A stretch of 64,000 nucleotides of DNA from Stutzerimonas stutzeri. Its GTDB lineage: Bacteria; Pseudomonadota; Gammaproteobacteria; Pseudomonadales; Pseudomonadaceae. Under the pieces are notes generated by a model. The model worked only from the letters and a program-made list of their open reading frames with translations, was not told the origin of the DNA and did not search any database. Position 1 is the stretch's first letter, and every line of letters starts with the position of its first letter. Shown in pieces: positions 20,184 to 29,170 of this stretch. The stretch covers positions 214,034-278,033 of the forward strand of contig NZ_JAAMQZ010000002.1 in the NCBI RefSeq assembly GCF_013522825.1, written 5' to 3'. A program made the translations under genes and the position numbers.

Positions 20184-20894
20184 TCAGCCAAGCGTCAGCG
20201 GCACGAACAAGGCGATCAGAATCCCCAGCAGACTCATACCCAGCGCCGCGAAAGCGCCGCATTCCTCACCCTCTTCCAGAGCACGCGCCGTGCCGATGGC
20301 GTGGGCATTGATGCCGTAGCTCAAACCACGCGCAGCCGGATGATCGACGCCGGCCCAACCCAGCAGCAGCGGCCCCAGTGCCGTGCCTATCACCCCGGTG
20401 AGCATTACGAAGACCGCCGCCAGCGAGGCAAGACCGCCGATCTGCTCGGCCACCAGCATCGCGATCGGCATGGTCGCCGCCTTCGGCGCCAGGCTCATCA
20501 GCACCGTCATGTCCGCGCCCATGATTCCCGAGATCACCAGAGTCAGCCCTACGCAGAGCACGCCCCCCACCCCCAGCGTGATCAGGATCGGCCAGAACAA
20601 CTGCCGGATGCGCCGCAGATGACGATACAGCGGTATCGCCAGCGCCACGGTGGCCGGACCGACCAATATGGCGATCATCGACGCGCCTTCGCGATAGGTC
20701 TGGTAATCCAGCCCACTCAGATGCAGCACGCTCACCACCAGCAGCATGCCGATCATCACCGGCTGCAGCACCAGCCAGCCACTGCGGCGGTACAGCGCCA
20801 GGGCCAGCTGAAAAGCGATCAGGGTCAGGCCCGCCGAGAACAGCGGATGCTCCAGGGTCAGCGTCCAGACCGTGGCCAGGTCGAGATTGCTCAT
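20184..20894 (-). CDS. lrgB: LrgB/CidB family protein
   Basis: A 236-residue membrane protein of the LrgB family with about seven hydrophobic segments. The conserved core APKAATMPIAMLVAEQIGG and the C-terminal SYGINAHAIGTARALE are typical. With LrgA it is thought to modulate murein hydrolase export and, in plants and some bacteria, to move glycolate or pyruvate. It overlaps lrgA by four bases. Confidence 0.9.
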   Translation of the reverse strand: MSNLDLATVWTLTLEHPLFSAGLTLIAFQLALALYRRSGWLVLQPVMIGMLLVVSVLHLSGLDYQTYREGASMIAILVGPATVALAIPLYRHLRRIRQLFWPILITLGVGGVLCVGLTLVISGIMGADMTVLMSLAPKAATMPIAMLVAEQIGGLASLAAVFVMLTGVIGTALGPLLLGWAGVDHPAARGLSYGINAHAIGTARALEEGEECGAFAALGMSLLGILIALFVPLTLG

Positions 20895-21256
20895 GCCTTG
20901 TCCTCCTGACGGCGATCCATGCGCCGGATCAGCACCTGCATCAGCCAGCCGCAGAACGGCACGGTGATGATCAGCGACAGCACCAGGCCAGCGGCGATGG
21001 CCGGCAGGTCACCCAGCAGCGCATCACTGCTGGTCATGATGCCTGCCGCCGGAACGATCAGCAGCAGCGGCAGATATTGCAGCAGCAACGCAGCGGTTTT
21101 CTCCAGCGGCTCGGGAATGCCCCGGCGCAGCAGCAACGCAATGAACAGCAGCACCATGCCGATGATGGGACCGGGCAGCGCCGGCAGCAGCAGGAGATTT
21201 ATGACGCTGCCGAGCAGCTGCAGCAATATCAGCCAGGTCAGGCCTTTGAGAATCAT
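20891..21256 (-). CDS. lrgA: LrgA/CidA family holin-like protein
   Basis: A 121-residue protein with four membrane segments and the LrgA signature LPGPIIGMVLLF. I set the start at 21256 (MILKGLTWL), preceded by AAGGA; the frame remains open to 21388 but the extension is basic and unlike the family. The pair lrgA-lrgB is divergent from ccoG across a 342-bp region rich in repeats. Holin-like or transport function is inferred from family only. Confidence 0.88.
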   Translation of the reverse strand: MILKGLTWLILLQLLGSVINLLLLPALPGPIIGMVLLFIALLLRRGIPEPLEKTAALLLQYLPLLLIVPAAGIMTSSDALLGDLPAIAAGLVLSLIITVPFCGWLMQVLIRRMDRRQEDKA

Positions 21257-21416
21257 GGTGGTTCCTTGCACGTCAGGCAGAACGGAGAAAGCCCGCCAAT
21301 CGCAGCCAGCACGGCAAGCGGCTCTGCGAGCTTGCGCAGAATGGCGTCTTTGTACGGCGAAACAGGCGACTATCGCCCAAATAGGCACTCGCTAACAGAG
21401 TCAGATGCACCCTAAT

Positions 21417-21516
21417 AATACGGATCAGTTGCCAGCACACCAAACCAGCTGACATAGATCAGTACAGATTCATCCACTTCCTGAAAGCCATCTTTTCACA
21501 CCAACTGATCCGTATT
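21417..21516. promoter_or_regulatory. Paired operator-like sites in the lrgA-ccoG gap
   Basis: AATACGGATCAGTTG (21417-21431) and CAACTGATCCGTATT (21502-21516) are a perfect 15-bp inverted repeat whose centres are 85 bases apart, close to eight helical turns. A third GATCAGT core lies between them at 21457-21463. The pattern suggests a dimeric regulator that could loop the DNA. The MocR-type regulator encoded at 23082 is the nearest candidate. Confidence 0.6.
21449..21462. promoter_or_regulatory. FNR/ANR-like box
   Basis: CTGACATAGATCAG keeps the TGA-N6-TCA core of the ANR/FNR consensus TTGAT-N4-ATCAA. ccoG serves the cbb3 oxidases, which ANR controls in Pseudomonas, so oxygen control is plausible. 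It overlaps the middle GATCAGT copy, so it may belong to that set instead. Confidence 0.4.
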
Positions 21517-21598
21517 TTTGAAAAACATCTGAGTCTGTTACTCAAACAGTATCCCATCGATCATCCACCCCCGCCTGAAAGCCTGAGGGGGCAATGCC

Positions 21599-23014
21599 AT
21601 GACCGAACGAATTACAGCCAGGATCATCGACACCGTTGACCCGGACAAGCCCATACGCCTGACACCAGCCCAGGCCGGCGGGCCTATTCATACCCGCAGT
21701 TTCAGCGGCCTTTTTCGCAACCTGCGACTGTTTGGCACAGGCATTCTGTTTCTGCTCTATTTCGGTACGGTATGGCTGAACTGGAATGGCCGGCAGGCGG
21801 TGCTCTGGGATATCGGCAAACAGCAGTTCCATATCTTCGGCGCCACCTTCTGGCCGCAGGATTTCATTCTGCTTTCGGCGCTGTTGATCATTGCCGCCTT
21901 CGGCCTGTTCTTCATCACCGTCCTGGCAGGCCGCATCTGGTGTGGCTATACCTGCCCACAAAGCACCTGGACCTGGATCTTCATGTGGGCCGAGAAGGTC
22001 ACCGAAGGCGACCGCAGCCAGCGCATCAGGCTCGACGCCGCGCCCTGGTCGACCGGGAAAATCCTGCGTCGCACAGCCAAGCACGTACTCTGGCTTGCTG
22101 TGAGCCTGGCCACCGCGCTGGCCTTCGTCGGCTACTTCACGCCGGTCCGCGAGCTGGTGCGTGATGTGTTCACACTGCAAGTGGGGGTGACGACCGGCTT
22201 CTGGCTGTTCTTCTTCACCGCCGCCACCTACATCAATGCCGGCTGGCTGCGCGAGAAGGTCTGCCTGCACATGTGCCCCTATTCGCGCTTCCAGAGCGTG
22301 ATGTTCGATGCCGACACCCTGGTGGTTTCCTACGACACAAGCCGCGGTGAGCAGCGCGGCGCACGGCGCAAGGACAGCGACCCGCGTGCGCAGAGCCTCG
22401 GCGATTGCATCGATTGCACGCTGTGCGTGCAGGTCTGCCCCACCGGCATCGACATTCGTGACGGCCTGCAGCTCGATTGCATCAGCTGCGGTGCCTGCAT
22501 CGATGCCTGCAACGAGGTCATGGACAAGATGGGCTATGACCGAGGTCTTGTGCGCTATACCTCCGAACACGCCCTGCAGGGTGGCAAAACCCGGCTGCTG
22601 CGCCCCCGCCTGATTGGCTATGCGGCGGCGCTGCTGCTGATGTTCGGCGCCTTCGGCTGGGCGCTGGCCGAACGCCCCCTGCTCTCGCTGGATGTCACCA
22701 AGGACCGCACCCTGTTCCGCGAGAACGGCCAGGGCCAGGTCGAGAACATGTACAGCCTCAAGGTCATCAACAAGACCCAGCAGCATCGTCAGTACGCCGT
22801 ATCGCTTGGTGACGGGCCGTTCCAGTTGCAGGGCTCGCGTGAACTCAGCCTGGCGCCGGGAGAAATCTTCAGCCTGCCGCTGAGCGTGGCGCTGGTCGAT
22901 GCCGGAAAGACCCAGAGCCTGAGTCGCCGGTTGCAATTCGAGGTACGCGACCTGAACGATCCAGCCAGCGTGGCGCGCGCCGACAGTACCTTTGTAGCAC
23001 CGACCAACCGCTGA
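21599..23014 (+). CDS. ccoG: Cytochrome oxidase accessory protein CcoG (FixG/RdxA)
   Basis: A 471-residue polyferredoxin-like membrane protein. CcoG is reported to reduce copper for assembly of the cbb3 oxidase CuB site. It has about five membrane segments, cysteine motifs GRIWCGYTCPQ and CLHMCPYSRFQ, two 4Fe-4S ferredoxin clusters (CIDCTLCVQVCPTGID and CISCGACIDACNEVM) and a C-terminal Ig-like domain. The ATG at 21599 is preceded by GAGGGGG. The cco structural genes are not in the window. A regulator gene follows on the same strand. Confidence 0.93.
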   Translation: MTERITARIIDTVDPDKPIRLTPAQAGGPIHTRSFSGLFRNLRLFGTGILFLLYFGTVWLNWNGRQAVLWDIGKQQFHIFGATFWPQDFILLSALLIIAAFGLFFITVLAGRIWCGYTCPQSTWTWIFMWAEKVTEGDRSQRIRLDAAPWSTGKILRRTAKHVLWLAVSLATALAFVGYFTPVRELVRDVFTLQVGVTTGFWLFFFTAATYINAGWLREKVCLHMCPYSRFQSVMFDADTLVVSYDTSRGEQRGARRKDSDPRAQSLGDCIDCTLCVQVCPTGIDIRDGLQLDCISCGACIDACNEVMDKMGYDRGLVRYTSEHALQGGKTRLLRPRLIGYAAALLLMFGAFGWALAERPLLSLDVTKDRTLFRENGQGQVENMYSLKVINKTQQHRQYAVSLGDGPFQLQGSRELSLAPGEIFSLPLSVALVDAGKTQSLSRRLQFEVRDLNDPASVARADSTFVAPTNR

Positions 23015-23081
23015 TAACGCATGCGCCTAGCCATCCTGGTGCAGTATCGTCCCAGGCAATGCCGCACCGAGCCCGGACACG

Positions 23082-24491
23082 ATGAAACGCTACGAGAAAT
23101 TCGCTGACGAGATTGCCGAACTGATCCGCACCGGCGCGCTGGAACCGGGGGAAAAGGTACCCTCGGTACGCCACGCCAGCCGTACCTGGGGCATCAGCCC
23201 GTCCACGGTGTTCCAGGCCTATTACCTGCTGGAGGATCGCGGGCTGATCCAGGCGCGAGCGCGCTCTGGCTATTTCGTACGCGAGCATGCCAAGCGCCCG
23301 CTGCATGAACCGGATGTCAGCCCGCGCCCAGCCGAAACCACCGAGGTTGACGTCAGCGAACTGGTGTTCTCGGTACTCGGCTCGCTGCGTGATCCCGATA
23401 CGGTGCCATTCGGTTCGGCCTTCCCCAGCGCCGACCTGTTTCCACTGCAGCGGCTGGCGCGCTCGATGGCGCAGAGCGTGCGCGACATGCCGGCGCGCGA
23501 GGTGATCAGCGAGATGACCAGCGGCAATCCCGACCTGCTCCGGCAGATCGCCCTGCGCTACATGGTCGGCGGCGTGAGGCTGCCGATGGAAGAACTTGTG
23601 ATCACCACTGGCGCCATGGAAGCGCTGAATCTTTGTCTGCAAGTGGTGACCGAGCCGGGCGATCTGGTCGCCATCGAAGCGCCGGCCTTTTATGCCACGC
23701 TGCAGGTGCTGGAGCGCCTCAAGCTCAAGGCCGTGGAAATCCCGGTACATCCACGCGAAGGCATCGACCTGGATGTTCTTGCCGACAGCCTCACCAACCT
23801 GCCGATCAAGGCCTGCTGGTTCATGAGCAGCCTGCAGAATCCCCTGGGCGCCAGCATGAATGAAACTCGCAAGCGGCAGCTCTACGCGCTGTTGCAGCGT
23901 CATCAGGTGCCGTTGATCGAGGACGATGTCTACGCCGAACTGTATTTCACCCGCGAGCCGCCGAAGCCGGTCAAGAGCCATGATCGCGACGGCCTGGTGA
24001 TGCACTGCGGCTCGTTCTCCAAGAGCCTGGCGCCGGGCTACCGGGTCGGCTGGGTCGCCGGTGGACGCTATGCCGAGCAGATCAGTCGGCTCAAGCTGAT
24101 GACCACCATTTCACCTTCAGTGCCGGCGCAGGCGGCCATCGCCGACTATCTGCAGCATGGTGGCTACGACCGCCACCTGCGCAAGCTGCGCCACGCGCTG
24201 GAAATGCAGCAGGGCGCCATGCTCGCCTCCGCCGCCCGGCATTTTCCCGCCAGCACGCGGGTGACTCGCCCGAGCGGTGGCTACTTTCTCTGGTTCGAAT
24301 TCCCTGAGCAGGTCGATTCGCTGCAACTGCTGCAGCTGGCGCTGGCCCAGGGCATCAGCCTGGCGCCCGGCCCGATCTTCTCCGCCACCCGGCGCTTCAG
24401 AAACTGCGCGCGGCTGAACCACGGCCATCCCTGGGATGCCCGCAGTGAAAAGGCCATGGAGCTGCTGGGACGGATGATCAAATCGTTCTGA
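23082..24491 (+). CDS. MocR-type GntR regulator with aminotransferase domain
   Basis: A 469-residue MocR-family regulator. Residues 1-70 form a GntR winged helix (EPGEKVPSVRHASRTWGISP, then FQAYYLLEDRGLI). From about residue 95 onward it has a fold-type I aminotransferase domain with the PLP lysine in GSFSKSLAPGYRVGW. Such proteins use PLP or an amino compound as effector. It lies 67 bases after ccoG and could bind the GATCAGT repeats in the lrgA-ccoG gap. The regulated pathway is unknown. Confidence 0.9.
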   Translation: MKRYEKFADEIAELIRTGALEPGEKVPSVRHASRTWGISPSTVFQAYYLLEDRGLIQARARSGYFVREHAKRPLHEPDVSPRPAETTEVDVSELVFSVLGSLRDPDTVPFGSAFPSADLFPLQRLARSMAQSVRDMPAREVISEMTSGNPDLLRQIALRYMVGGVRLPMEELVITTGAMEALNLCLQVVTEPGDLVAIEAPAFYATLQVLERLKLKAVEIPVHPREGIDLDVLADSLTNLPIKACWFMSSLQNPLGASMNETRKRQLYALLQRHQVPLIEDDVYAELYFTREPPKPVKSHDRDGLVMHCGSFSKSLAPGYRVGWVAGGRYAEQISRLKLMTTISPSVPAQAAIADYLQHGGYDRHLRKLRHALEMQQGAMLASAARHFPASTRVTRPSGGYFLWFEFPEQVDSLQLLQLALAQGISLAPGPIFSATRRFRNCARLNHGHPWDARSEKAMELLGRMIKSF

Positions 24492-24537
24492 ATGAACCAT
24501 AGAACCGAACTCGTTCGGCCTTTGCGAGGACCTGCAT

Positions 24538-27500
24538 TCAGGGTTTCGCGTCCGCACCGGCGGTCAGGGTGGGCTTTATCGGCTGCGCCGCAGGCTGGCA
24601 CTGCGCCTGCTCACCGCCCTGCAGATAAGGTTGGAGAATCGGCGCCATGCCCTTGAGCACCTGCACCGGCAAGGCCGAAGTGAAGCGGAAGCTGTCCGCC
24701 TTGTGCCCCGGCACGTAGGCCGTCAGGGTGCCGAAGTGATTCGGGCCGAGGAAGAAGACGAAGGTGGCGGTGCGATTCATCGCGGCGGAGCTGATCAGCC
24801 GGCCACCGGCACCGATGGTCTGGATTCGGTTGTCGCCCGTACCGGTCTTGCCGCCCACACGCATGGGTTCGCCATCAGCCTGCAGGAAACTGCCTCGCAG
24901 GCGACGGCCAGTGCCCTCCTCGACCACACTGTGCAGCGCTGCGCGCAAGGCGGCTGCCACTTCGCTCGGCAGTACCCGCTCACCGGTATCCGGGCTGATG
25001 CCCAGACGCGTCTCGTAGGGTGTGTCGCGGGCAAAATGCAGGCTGTCGATGCGCACGCTCGGCAGCCGCACGCCGTCGTTGACGATGATGCCCATCAGTT
25101 CCGCCAGCGCCGCCGGGCGATCGCCGGAGCTGCCCAGCGCGGTGGCCAGCGAGGGCACCAGATGCTCGAAGGGATAGCCCAGGCGCTGCCAGCGGCGATG
25201 AATGTCGGTAAAGGCTTCCACTTCGAGCATGATCCGGATGCGGCTGTCGCGAGCGCTCTTGTGACGACTGCGGAACAGCCAGCCATAGACTTCCTGGCGC
25301 TCGTCGGCGCTGGCGGCAATGGCCTCGACGATACCCGCCTCGGGATACCTGATCAGATAACCGAGCAGCCACAGATCCAGCGGATGCACACGGGCGATAT
25401 AGCCCTGATCCGGCAGACTGTAGGCGCCGGGGCCGTAGCGTTCATACAGCGAGGCGAGCGCAGCATCACCCAGCGCGGCATCGGGCAGGCGCGCCGTGAG
25501 AAAACGGTCGAAGTCCGCGCGGCCAGCATCCGGCATCAGATAGCGATGGACGGCAGCCAGGCGTGACGGCGTGGGCCGTATGCCATCGAGCAACACTTCG
25601 ATACGCTCATCGGCGCTCTTGCCCCGGTATTTTTTCCAGAACCGCAGCAGGAACACAGAACCTTCACGATCGGCAAAACGCTTCAGGTATTCACTGCGCT
25701 GCGGATTGTCGTCATCCTTCAGCAGCTCGGCGCCATTGGCCGTCTGGTAGGTGCTGTAGCTCACCAGATCACGCATCAGGCGCACGAACGGCAGGTTGAT
25801 CGACTCCCGCAGCGCTTCGTGCATGGTGGGCAGGCGACTGTCATCCTCGCGACGGAAGTTGCCGAAGCTGTGCATGCCGGCACCGGTGAAGAAGCGCTCG
25901 CCGGGGCTGGCCGAATAGCGCCGTTCGAGCGCCGCATCGAGCATCGCCGGCAGGCTGGGCTCAGGCGTCCGGATCAGATATCCCAAAGCCCAGCGCGTCA
26001 GCGGATCATGCGCCTCGACCTGGCGCAATTCATCACGGCTCAGCCGGACATGACGCTCGTACAGCTCGGCGATGATTTCGAGATAGGTGGTCAGCACGCG
26101 CAGCTTAGCCGTGGAGCCCAGCTCCAGCTTGCTGCCCTCGTTGATGTCGAACGGCTGGTTGGTGTTGTCGGTCTGCACCCTTACGCGAAAGCCCTGCTCA
26201 CCGCGCTCGAACAGGGTGAAGCTGTAGCGAACGTCGGCGGTGCGCTCCGGCGACAACATCCGTTCGCCAAACAACCCGACCTCGCCAGCGAACCCAGGGT
26301 CGGCCAGGCGCTCGAGATAGGCGCTGATCTGACTCTGCAGCTCGCCATGCAGCGGTGTGGTTGCCGCCAGATCAAGGCGATCGAGTTCATACAGCGACAC
26401 GCCCAGCAGGTTGCTCAGGCGCATCCGTGCGGCGCTGATGCCCTTGTTCGCAGCCACTTCGCGGATGCCCGGCTCGCGGCGCAGATCACGGAACACCACC
26501 TGCTGTTGCAGGGCCGCATCGCGCAGCCGGGTGTCGATCACGCCGCCGTTGGCCAGCAGGCGCAGATGGCTGTCGGTGAGTTCCGCCAGCTCCTTGTGCC
26601 CGGAGACGAGGTAATAGGACGGGCGACGCTGGGCGATCAGCAGAGACAGCACCTGGCGCAGCGCCAGGCCTTGGGCTTCGAGGGGCGTATCGGCATTGCG
26701 GCGCGAGTCGAGCAGGCGGTTGACCTCGGCGAAGTCAGCGCCGAACCAGAGCCGCAAGCCATCGGCGATGCCATGCACCTCGCCATGCCCGTAAGCGGCG
26801 GACAGGGGCACGCTGTTAAGGTAGTCACGCACGATGTGCTGGCGCGCGTCTATCGTCAGTTGTCCCTGGCTATAAGCCCGCACGCTGGCGGAAACCATCT
26901 GCCGGAGCTTCTCCTCGGCGCTGCCGGTCCGGCCTTCCGGCGAATGCCGGTATTTTTCCACCTGAGTCGCCAGCGTACTGCCGCCAGCCGTCTGTCCCGG
27001 CAGCCCAAGCTGCCTTTCCACCTGGGTGATGACCGCTCGGGTGAAACGCGGCCAGTCCACCGCCGGATTGGCCAGCGGACGCCCGGCATCGAGCAGCCCG
27101 CGATCCTCGATGAACAGCAGGCTCATAGCCACCAGGGGCGGCACCTCCTCGAAGGTTTCGTAGTACTGGTGCGGGTAACTGTTGGCGTACAGCGGCTCGC
27201 CGCGACAATCATCGATGCTCAGCCCGGCCTGGAACTTTTCCAAGTAGGGTACGAAGAAACCCCGGCTGACGTAGCGCTGCAACGCCGGCGAAAAGCGCAC
27301 CTGTTGCTCGATGGCGAAGCCATTGGCCTTCAGCCGTTCAAGAAAATCCGGCAGTTGCGAGTAACCCAGGCGACGGTCGAAAGGCCCGGCCTCGGGAAAC
27401 AGGATGCTGGGGCTGGCGCCGGGCTTGAGCTGGTAATCGAGATTGTCGGCGTAACGGCTCAGCCATAGCGCCTGCAGCTTGGAGCTGTGCATTTCATGCC

Positions 27501-27693
27501 AGGCCGCGTAGCCGCCACCAGCCAACAGGGAAACGATCAGCAGCCAGCCCATACGGCGTGCCAGTCGGCGACCGTTGCTGGTTTTCTTTCCCGCCTCGCC
27601 GGGTATTGGCGCACGCTTGCCGCTACCCGCACGGGATCTGTCGGACCGCCATACTGCGCCCATTGTTTTCGGCCTGGCTTCCTGGGGAGTCAT
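24538..27693 (-). CDS. Large class A penicillin-binding-protein-like murein synthase
   Basis: A 1051-residue protein with a cytoplasmic basic N-terminus, one membrane anchor (about residues 48-66), a GT51 glycosyltransferase domain (Glu196 in FIEDRG, GGSTLATQ near 237-244) and a transpeptidase-like domain with Ser527-Thr-Ala-Lys530 and KTGTG at Lys949. Both half-sites therefore look intact. It is longer than PBP1a/1b/1c (about 770-850), with some 400 residues between the SxxK and KTG motifs. The ATG at 27693 is used, but a second (codon 11) is possible. It stands alone between MocR and an eroded efflux gene. Its role in wall synthesis is inferred. Confidence 0.85.
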   Translation of the reverse strand: MTPQEARPKTMGAVWRSDRSRAGSGKRAPIPGEAGKKTSNGRRLARRMGWLLIVSLLAGGGYAAWHEMHSSKLQALWLSRYADNLDYQLKPGASPSILFPEAGPFDRRLGYSQLPDFLERLKANGFAIEQQVRFSPALQRYVSRGFFVPYLEKFQAGLSIDDCRGEPLYANSYPHQYYETFEEVPPLVAMSLLFIEDRGLLDAGRPLANPAVDWPRFTRAVITQVERQLGLPGQTAGGSTLATQVEKYRHSPEGRTGSAEEKLRQMVSASVRAYSQGQLTIDARQHIVRDYLNSVPLSAAYGHGEVHGIADGLRLWFGADFAEVNRLLDSRRNADTPLEAQGLALRQVLSLLIAQRRPSYYLVSGHKELAELTDSHLRLLANGGVIDTRLRDAALQQQVVFRDLRREPGIREVAANKGISAARMRLSNLLGVSLYELDRLDLAATTPLHGELQSQISAYLERLADPGFAGEVGLFGERMLSPERTADVRYSFTLFERGEQGFRVRVQTDNTNQPFDINEGSKLELGSTAKLRVLTTYLEIIAELYERHVRLSRDELRQVEAHDPLTRWALGYLIRTPEPSLPAMLDAALERRYSASPGERFFTGAGMHSFGNFRREDDSRLPTMHEALRESINLPFVRLMRDLVSYSTYQTANGAELLKDDDNPQRSEYLKRFADREGSVFLLRFWKKYRGKSADERIEVLLDGIRPTPSRLAAVHRYLMPDAGRADFDRFLTARLPDAALGDAALASLYERYGPGAYSLPDQGYIARVHPLDLWLLGYLIRYPEAGIVEAIAASADERQEVYGWLFRSRHKSARDSRIRIMLEVEAFTDIHRRWQRLGYPFEHLVPSLATALGSSGDRPAALAELMGIIVNDGVRLPSVRIDSLHFARDTPYETRLGISPDTGERVLPSEVAAALRAALHSVVEEGTGRRLRGSFLQADGEPMRVGGKTGTGDNRIQTIGAGGRLISSAAMNRTATFVFFLGPNHFGTLTAYVPGHKADSFRFTSALPVQVLKGMAPILQPYLQGGEQAQCQPAAQPIKPTLTAGADAKP

Positions 27694-27720
27694 GACCTGA
27701 GCGTAGCTTATGGCGGTTCG

Positions 27721-27826
27721 TCAGTCAGCCCCTTCGCGCCCCCTGAACCAGGCCGTATAGAGCCCCGGCAGAAACAGCAGCGTGAACGATCAGCCCGCTC
27801 ATGATGGCTACCGCCATGAGGCAAGT
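27721..27826 (-). pseudogene. Remnant of an RND efflux transporter C-terminus
   Basis: Leftward, this stretch matches the last 35 or so codons of the intact RND gene at 29171. It encodes MAVAIMSGLIV, then loses 11 bases at 27785/27786, then continues in another frame as TLLFLPGLYTAWFRGREGAD with a stop at 27721-27723. Nucleotide similarity to the intact copy is high. Everything upstream of this end is gone, and the remaining DNA leads into phzF. It is not the end of any intact gene. Confidence 0.8.
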
Positions 27827-27829
27827 GGA

Positions 27830-28621
27830 CTAAATCTCGACACTACCCTGCAGGTACTTCACCACGCCGCCAGCAACGAATACACGCTCACCCTCAACGC
27901 GGCAGTGCAGCAAACCACTGCGCCTCGAAGCTTGCAGCGCGACGAGCGACGACTTGCCCAGACGCGCGGCCCAATAGGGCGCCAGGCCGGCATGGATGGA
28001 ACCGGTGACCGGATCTTCATCACCGCCGTTTGCGGGCCAGAAATAACGCGAGGCGAAGTCCTGCCGGTCGCCAGGCGCCGTCACCACCACATCCAGCGGC
28101 GCCAGCGCCTTGAGCGCTTCGAGATCAGGCGATGCGGCACGCACCTGCGCTTCGTCTGCATAGACGACGAACCAGGCCTGAGGATTCTTCAGCACCGCCT
28201 CAGGGACGATATCAAGAGCATCCAGCAAGGCTTGCGGCGGCTCGGCGACCGGCTCCGGCGCACGATTGGGAAAGCTCATTTCCAGCAGCCCATCATCGCG
28301 TCGGGTAAGCGGGATATCCCCTACAGCAGCGGCACGAAAGGTCAGCGGAGCCTTGGCAACCCCCTGCTCGAGGATCACGAACGCGCTGGCCAGCGTCGCG
28401 TGACCGCAGAAGTCGATTTCAGTCAGCGGCGAAAACCAGCGAATATGGAAGGCGCCATCGGGTTCACGGACGAAGAAGGCTGTTTCCGAAAGGTTGTTTT
28501 CCGCAGCGATGGCCTGCATCTGCGCATCACTCAGCCACTGTTCCAGCGGCACCACGGCGGCCGGATTGCCCTTGAAACGTTCATTCGTGAAGGCATCGAC
28601 CTGGAAAATTGGCAACTGCAT
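27830..28621 (-). CDS. PhzF family isomerase/epimerase-like protein
   Basis: A 263-residue PhzF-fold protein. The catalytic glutamate is Glu46 in NNLSETAFF, and the family motifs DFCGHATLASA and DPVTGSIHAG are present. PhzF itself isomerises a phenazine precursor, but most single-gene homologues (YddE type) have no known substrate, and no phenazine genes are near. The start may be 28621 (MQLPIFQVDAF) or an ATG three codons upstream; the GAGG at good spacing favours the former. It sits between two fragments of a lost efflux locus. Confidence 0.88.
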   Translation of the reverse strand: MQLPIFQVDAFTNERFKGNPAAVVPLEQWLSDAQMQAIAAENNLSETAFFVREPDGAFHIRWFSPLTEIDFCGHATLASAFVILEQGVAKAPLTFRAAAVGDIPLTRRDDGLLEMSFPNRAPEPVAEPPQALLDALDIVPEAVLKNPQAWFVVYADEAQVRAASPDLEALKALAPLDVVVTAPGDRQDFASRYFWPANGGDEDPVTGSIHAGLAPYWAARLGKSSLVALQASRRSGLLHCRVEGERVFVAGGVVKYLQGSVEI

Positions 28622-28899
28622 CTCAAACATCCTCGCGGGCTCACCATCGGCTGCCGATCAGCCTATTCGTCTTTGATCATTTCCGAAACTGAGCCTCGTT
28701 GGCTATTTCACTTATGGTGGCATGGCCGCGCCAAGCCACCAAATGCGAGCCAGACGTCGCTTCAGATCGGTTCACATAGGACTGCACCCAGCCGGGATAG
28801 AACCCCAGGCCGTGAGCTCCCGCCGATCCACCGGTTGAATATCTCCAGGTTTGGCATTTGGCTTTTCGGGTTGGCCGAGCGTGTCTCCCCCGAAAAAGT

Positions 28900-29139
28900 A
28901 GCGGGTATCACGCCACGGGTATTGACCGGATCCTGGCGGAACCCGGCGTAGCCAAGATGACTTTGTACAAGCACTTCAATCCAAGGAAGAGTTGATCCTT
29001 GCAGTGCTGGAAACTCGCACGCCAACTGCAATATCTGCTCGAAGGCGCGCTCAGCATGGCCCACATCAAAGGCCCCGGCGAACAGGCGCGGGATGCCAAG
29101 GATGCCGCACAGCTGCTACTCAGCGCCGCCGGTATCTGA
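28900..29139 (+). pseudogene. TetR-family regulator, frameshifted and internally deleted
   Basis: The DNA-binding part is recognisable (GYHATGIDRILAEPGVAK then MTLYKHF), typical of TetR. One base is missing near 28978, after which SKEELILAVLE continues in another frame. The ligand-binding domain is then largely deleted near 29010-29020. The C-terminal LLEGALSMAHIKGPG and AAQLLLSAAGI remain before TGA at 29137-29139. The 5' end cannot be traced upstream of about 28900. No protein can be made. The gap 28631-28900 holds nothing else I recognise. Confidence 0.8.
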
Positions 29140-29170
29140 GCCGGCGGCTATGACACGACCCAAAAGTCGC

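Noticed and set aside
25819..27468. Rightward open frame of 549 codons opposite the PBP-like gene
   Set aside because: The opposite strand has intact GT51 and transpeptidase motifs; this frame has none.
28762..29064. Leftward open frame between phzF and the RND gene
   Set aside because: It is antisense to the TetR remnant and has no recognisable product.
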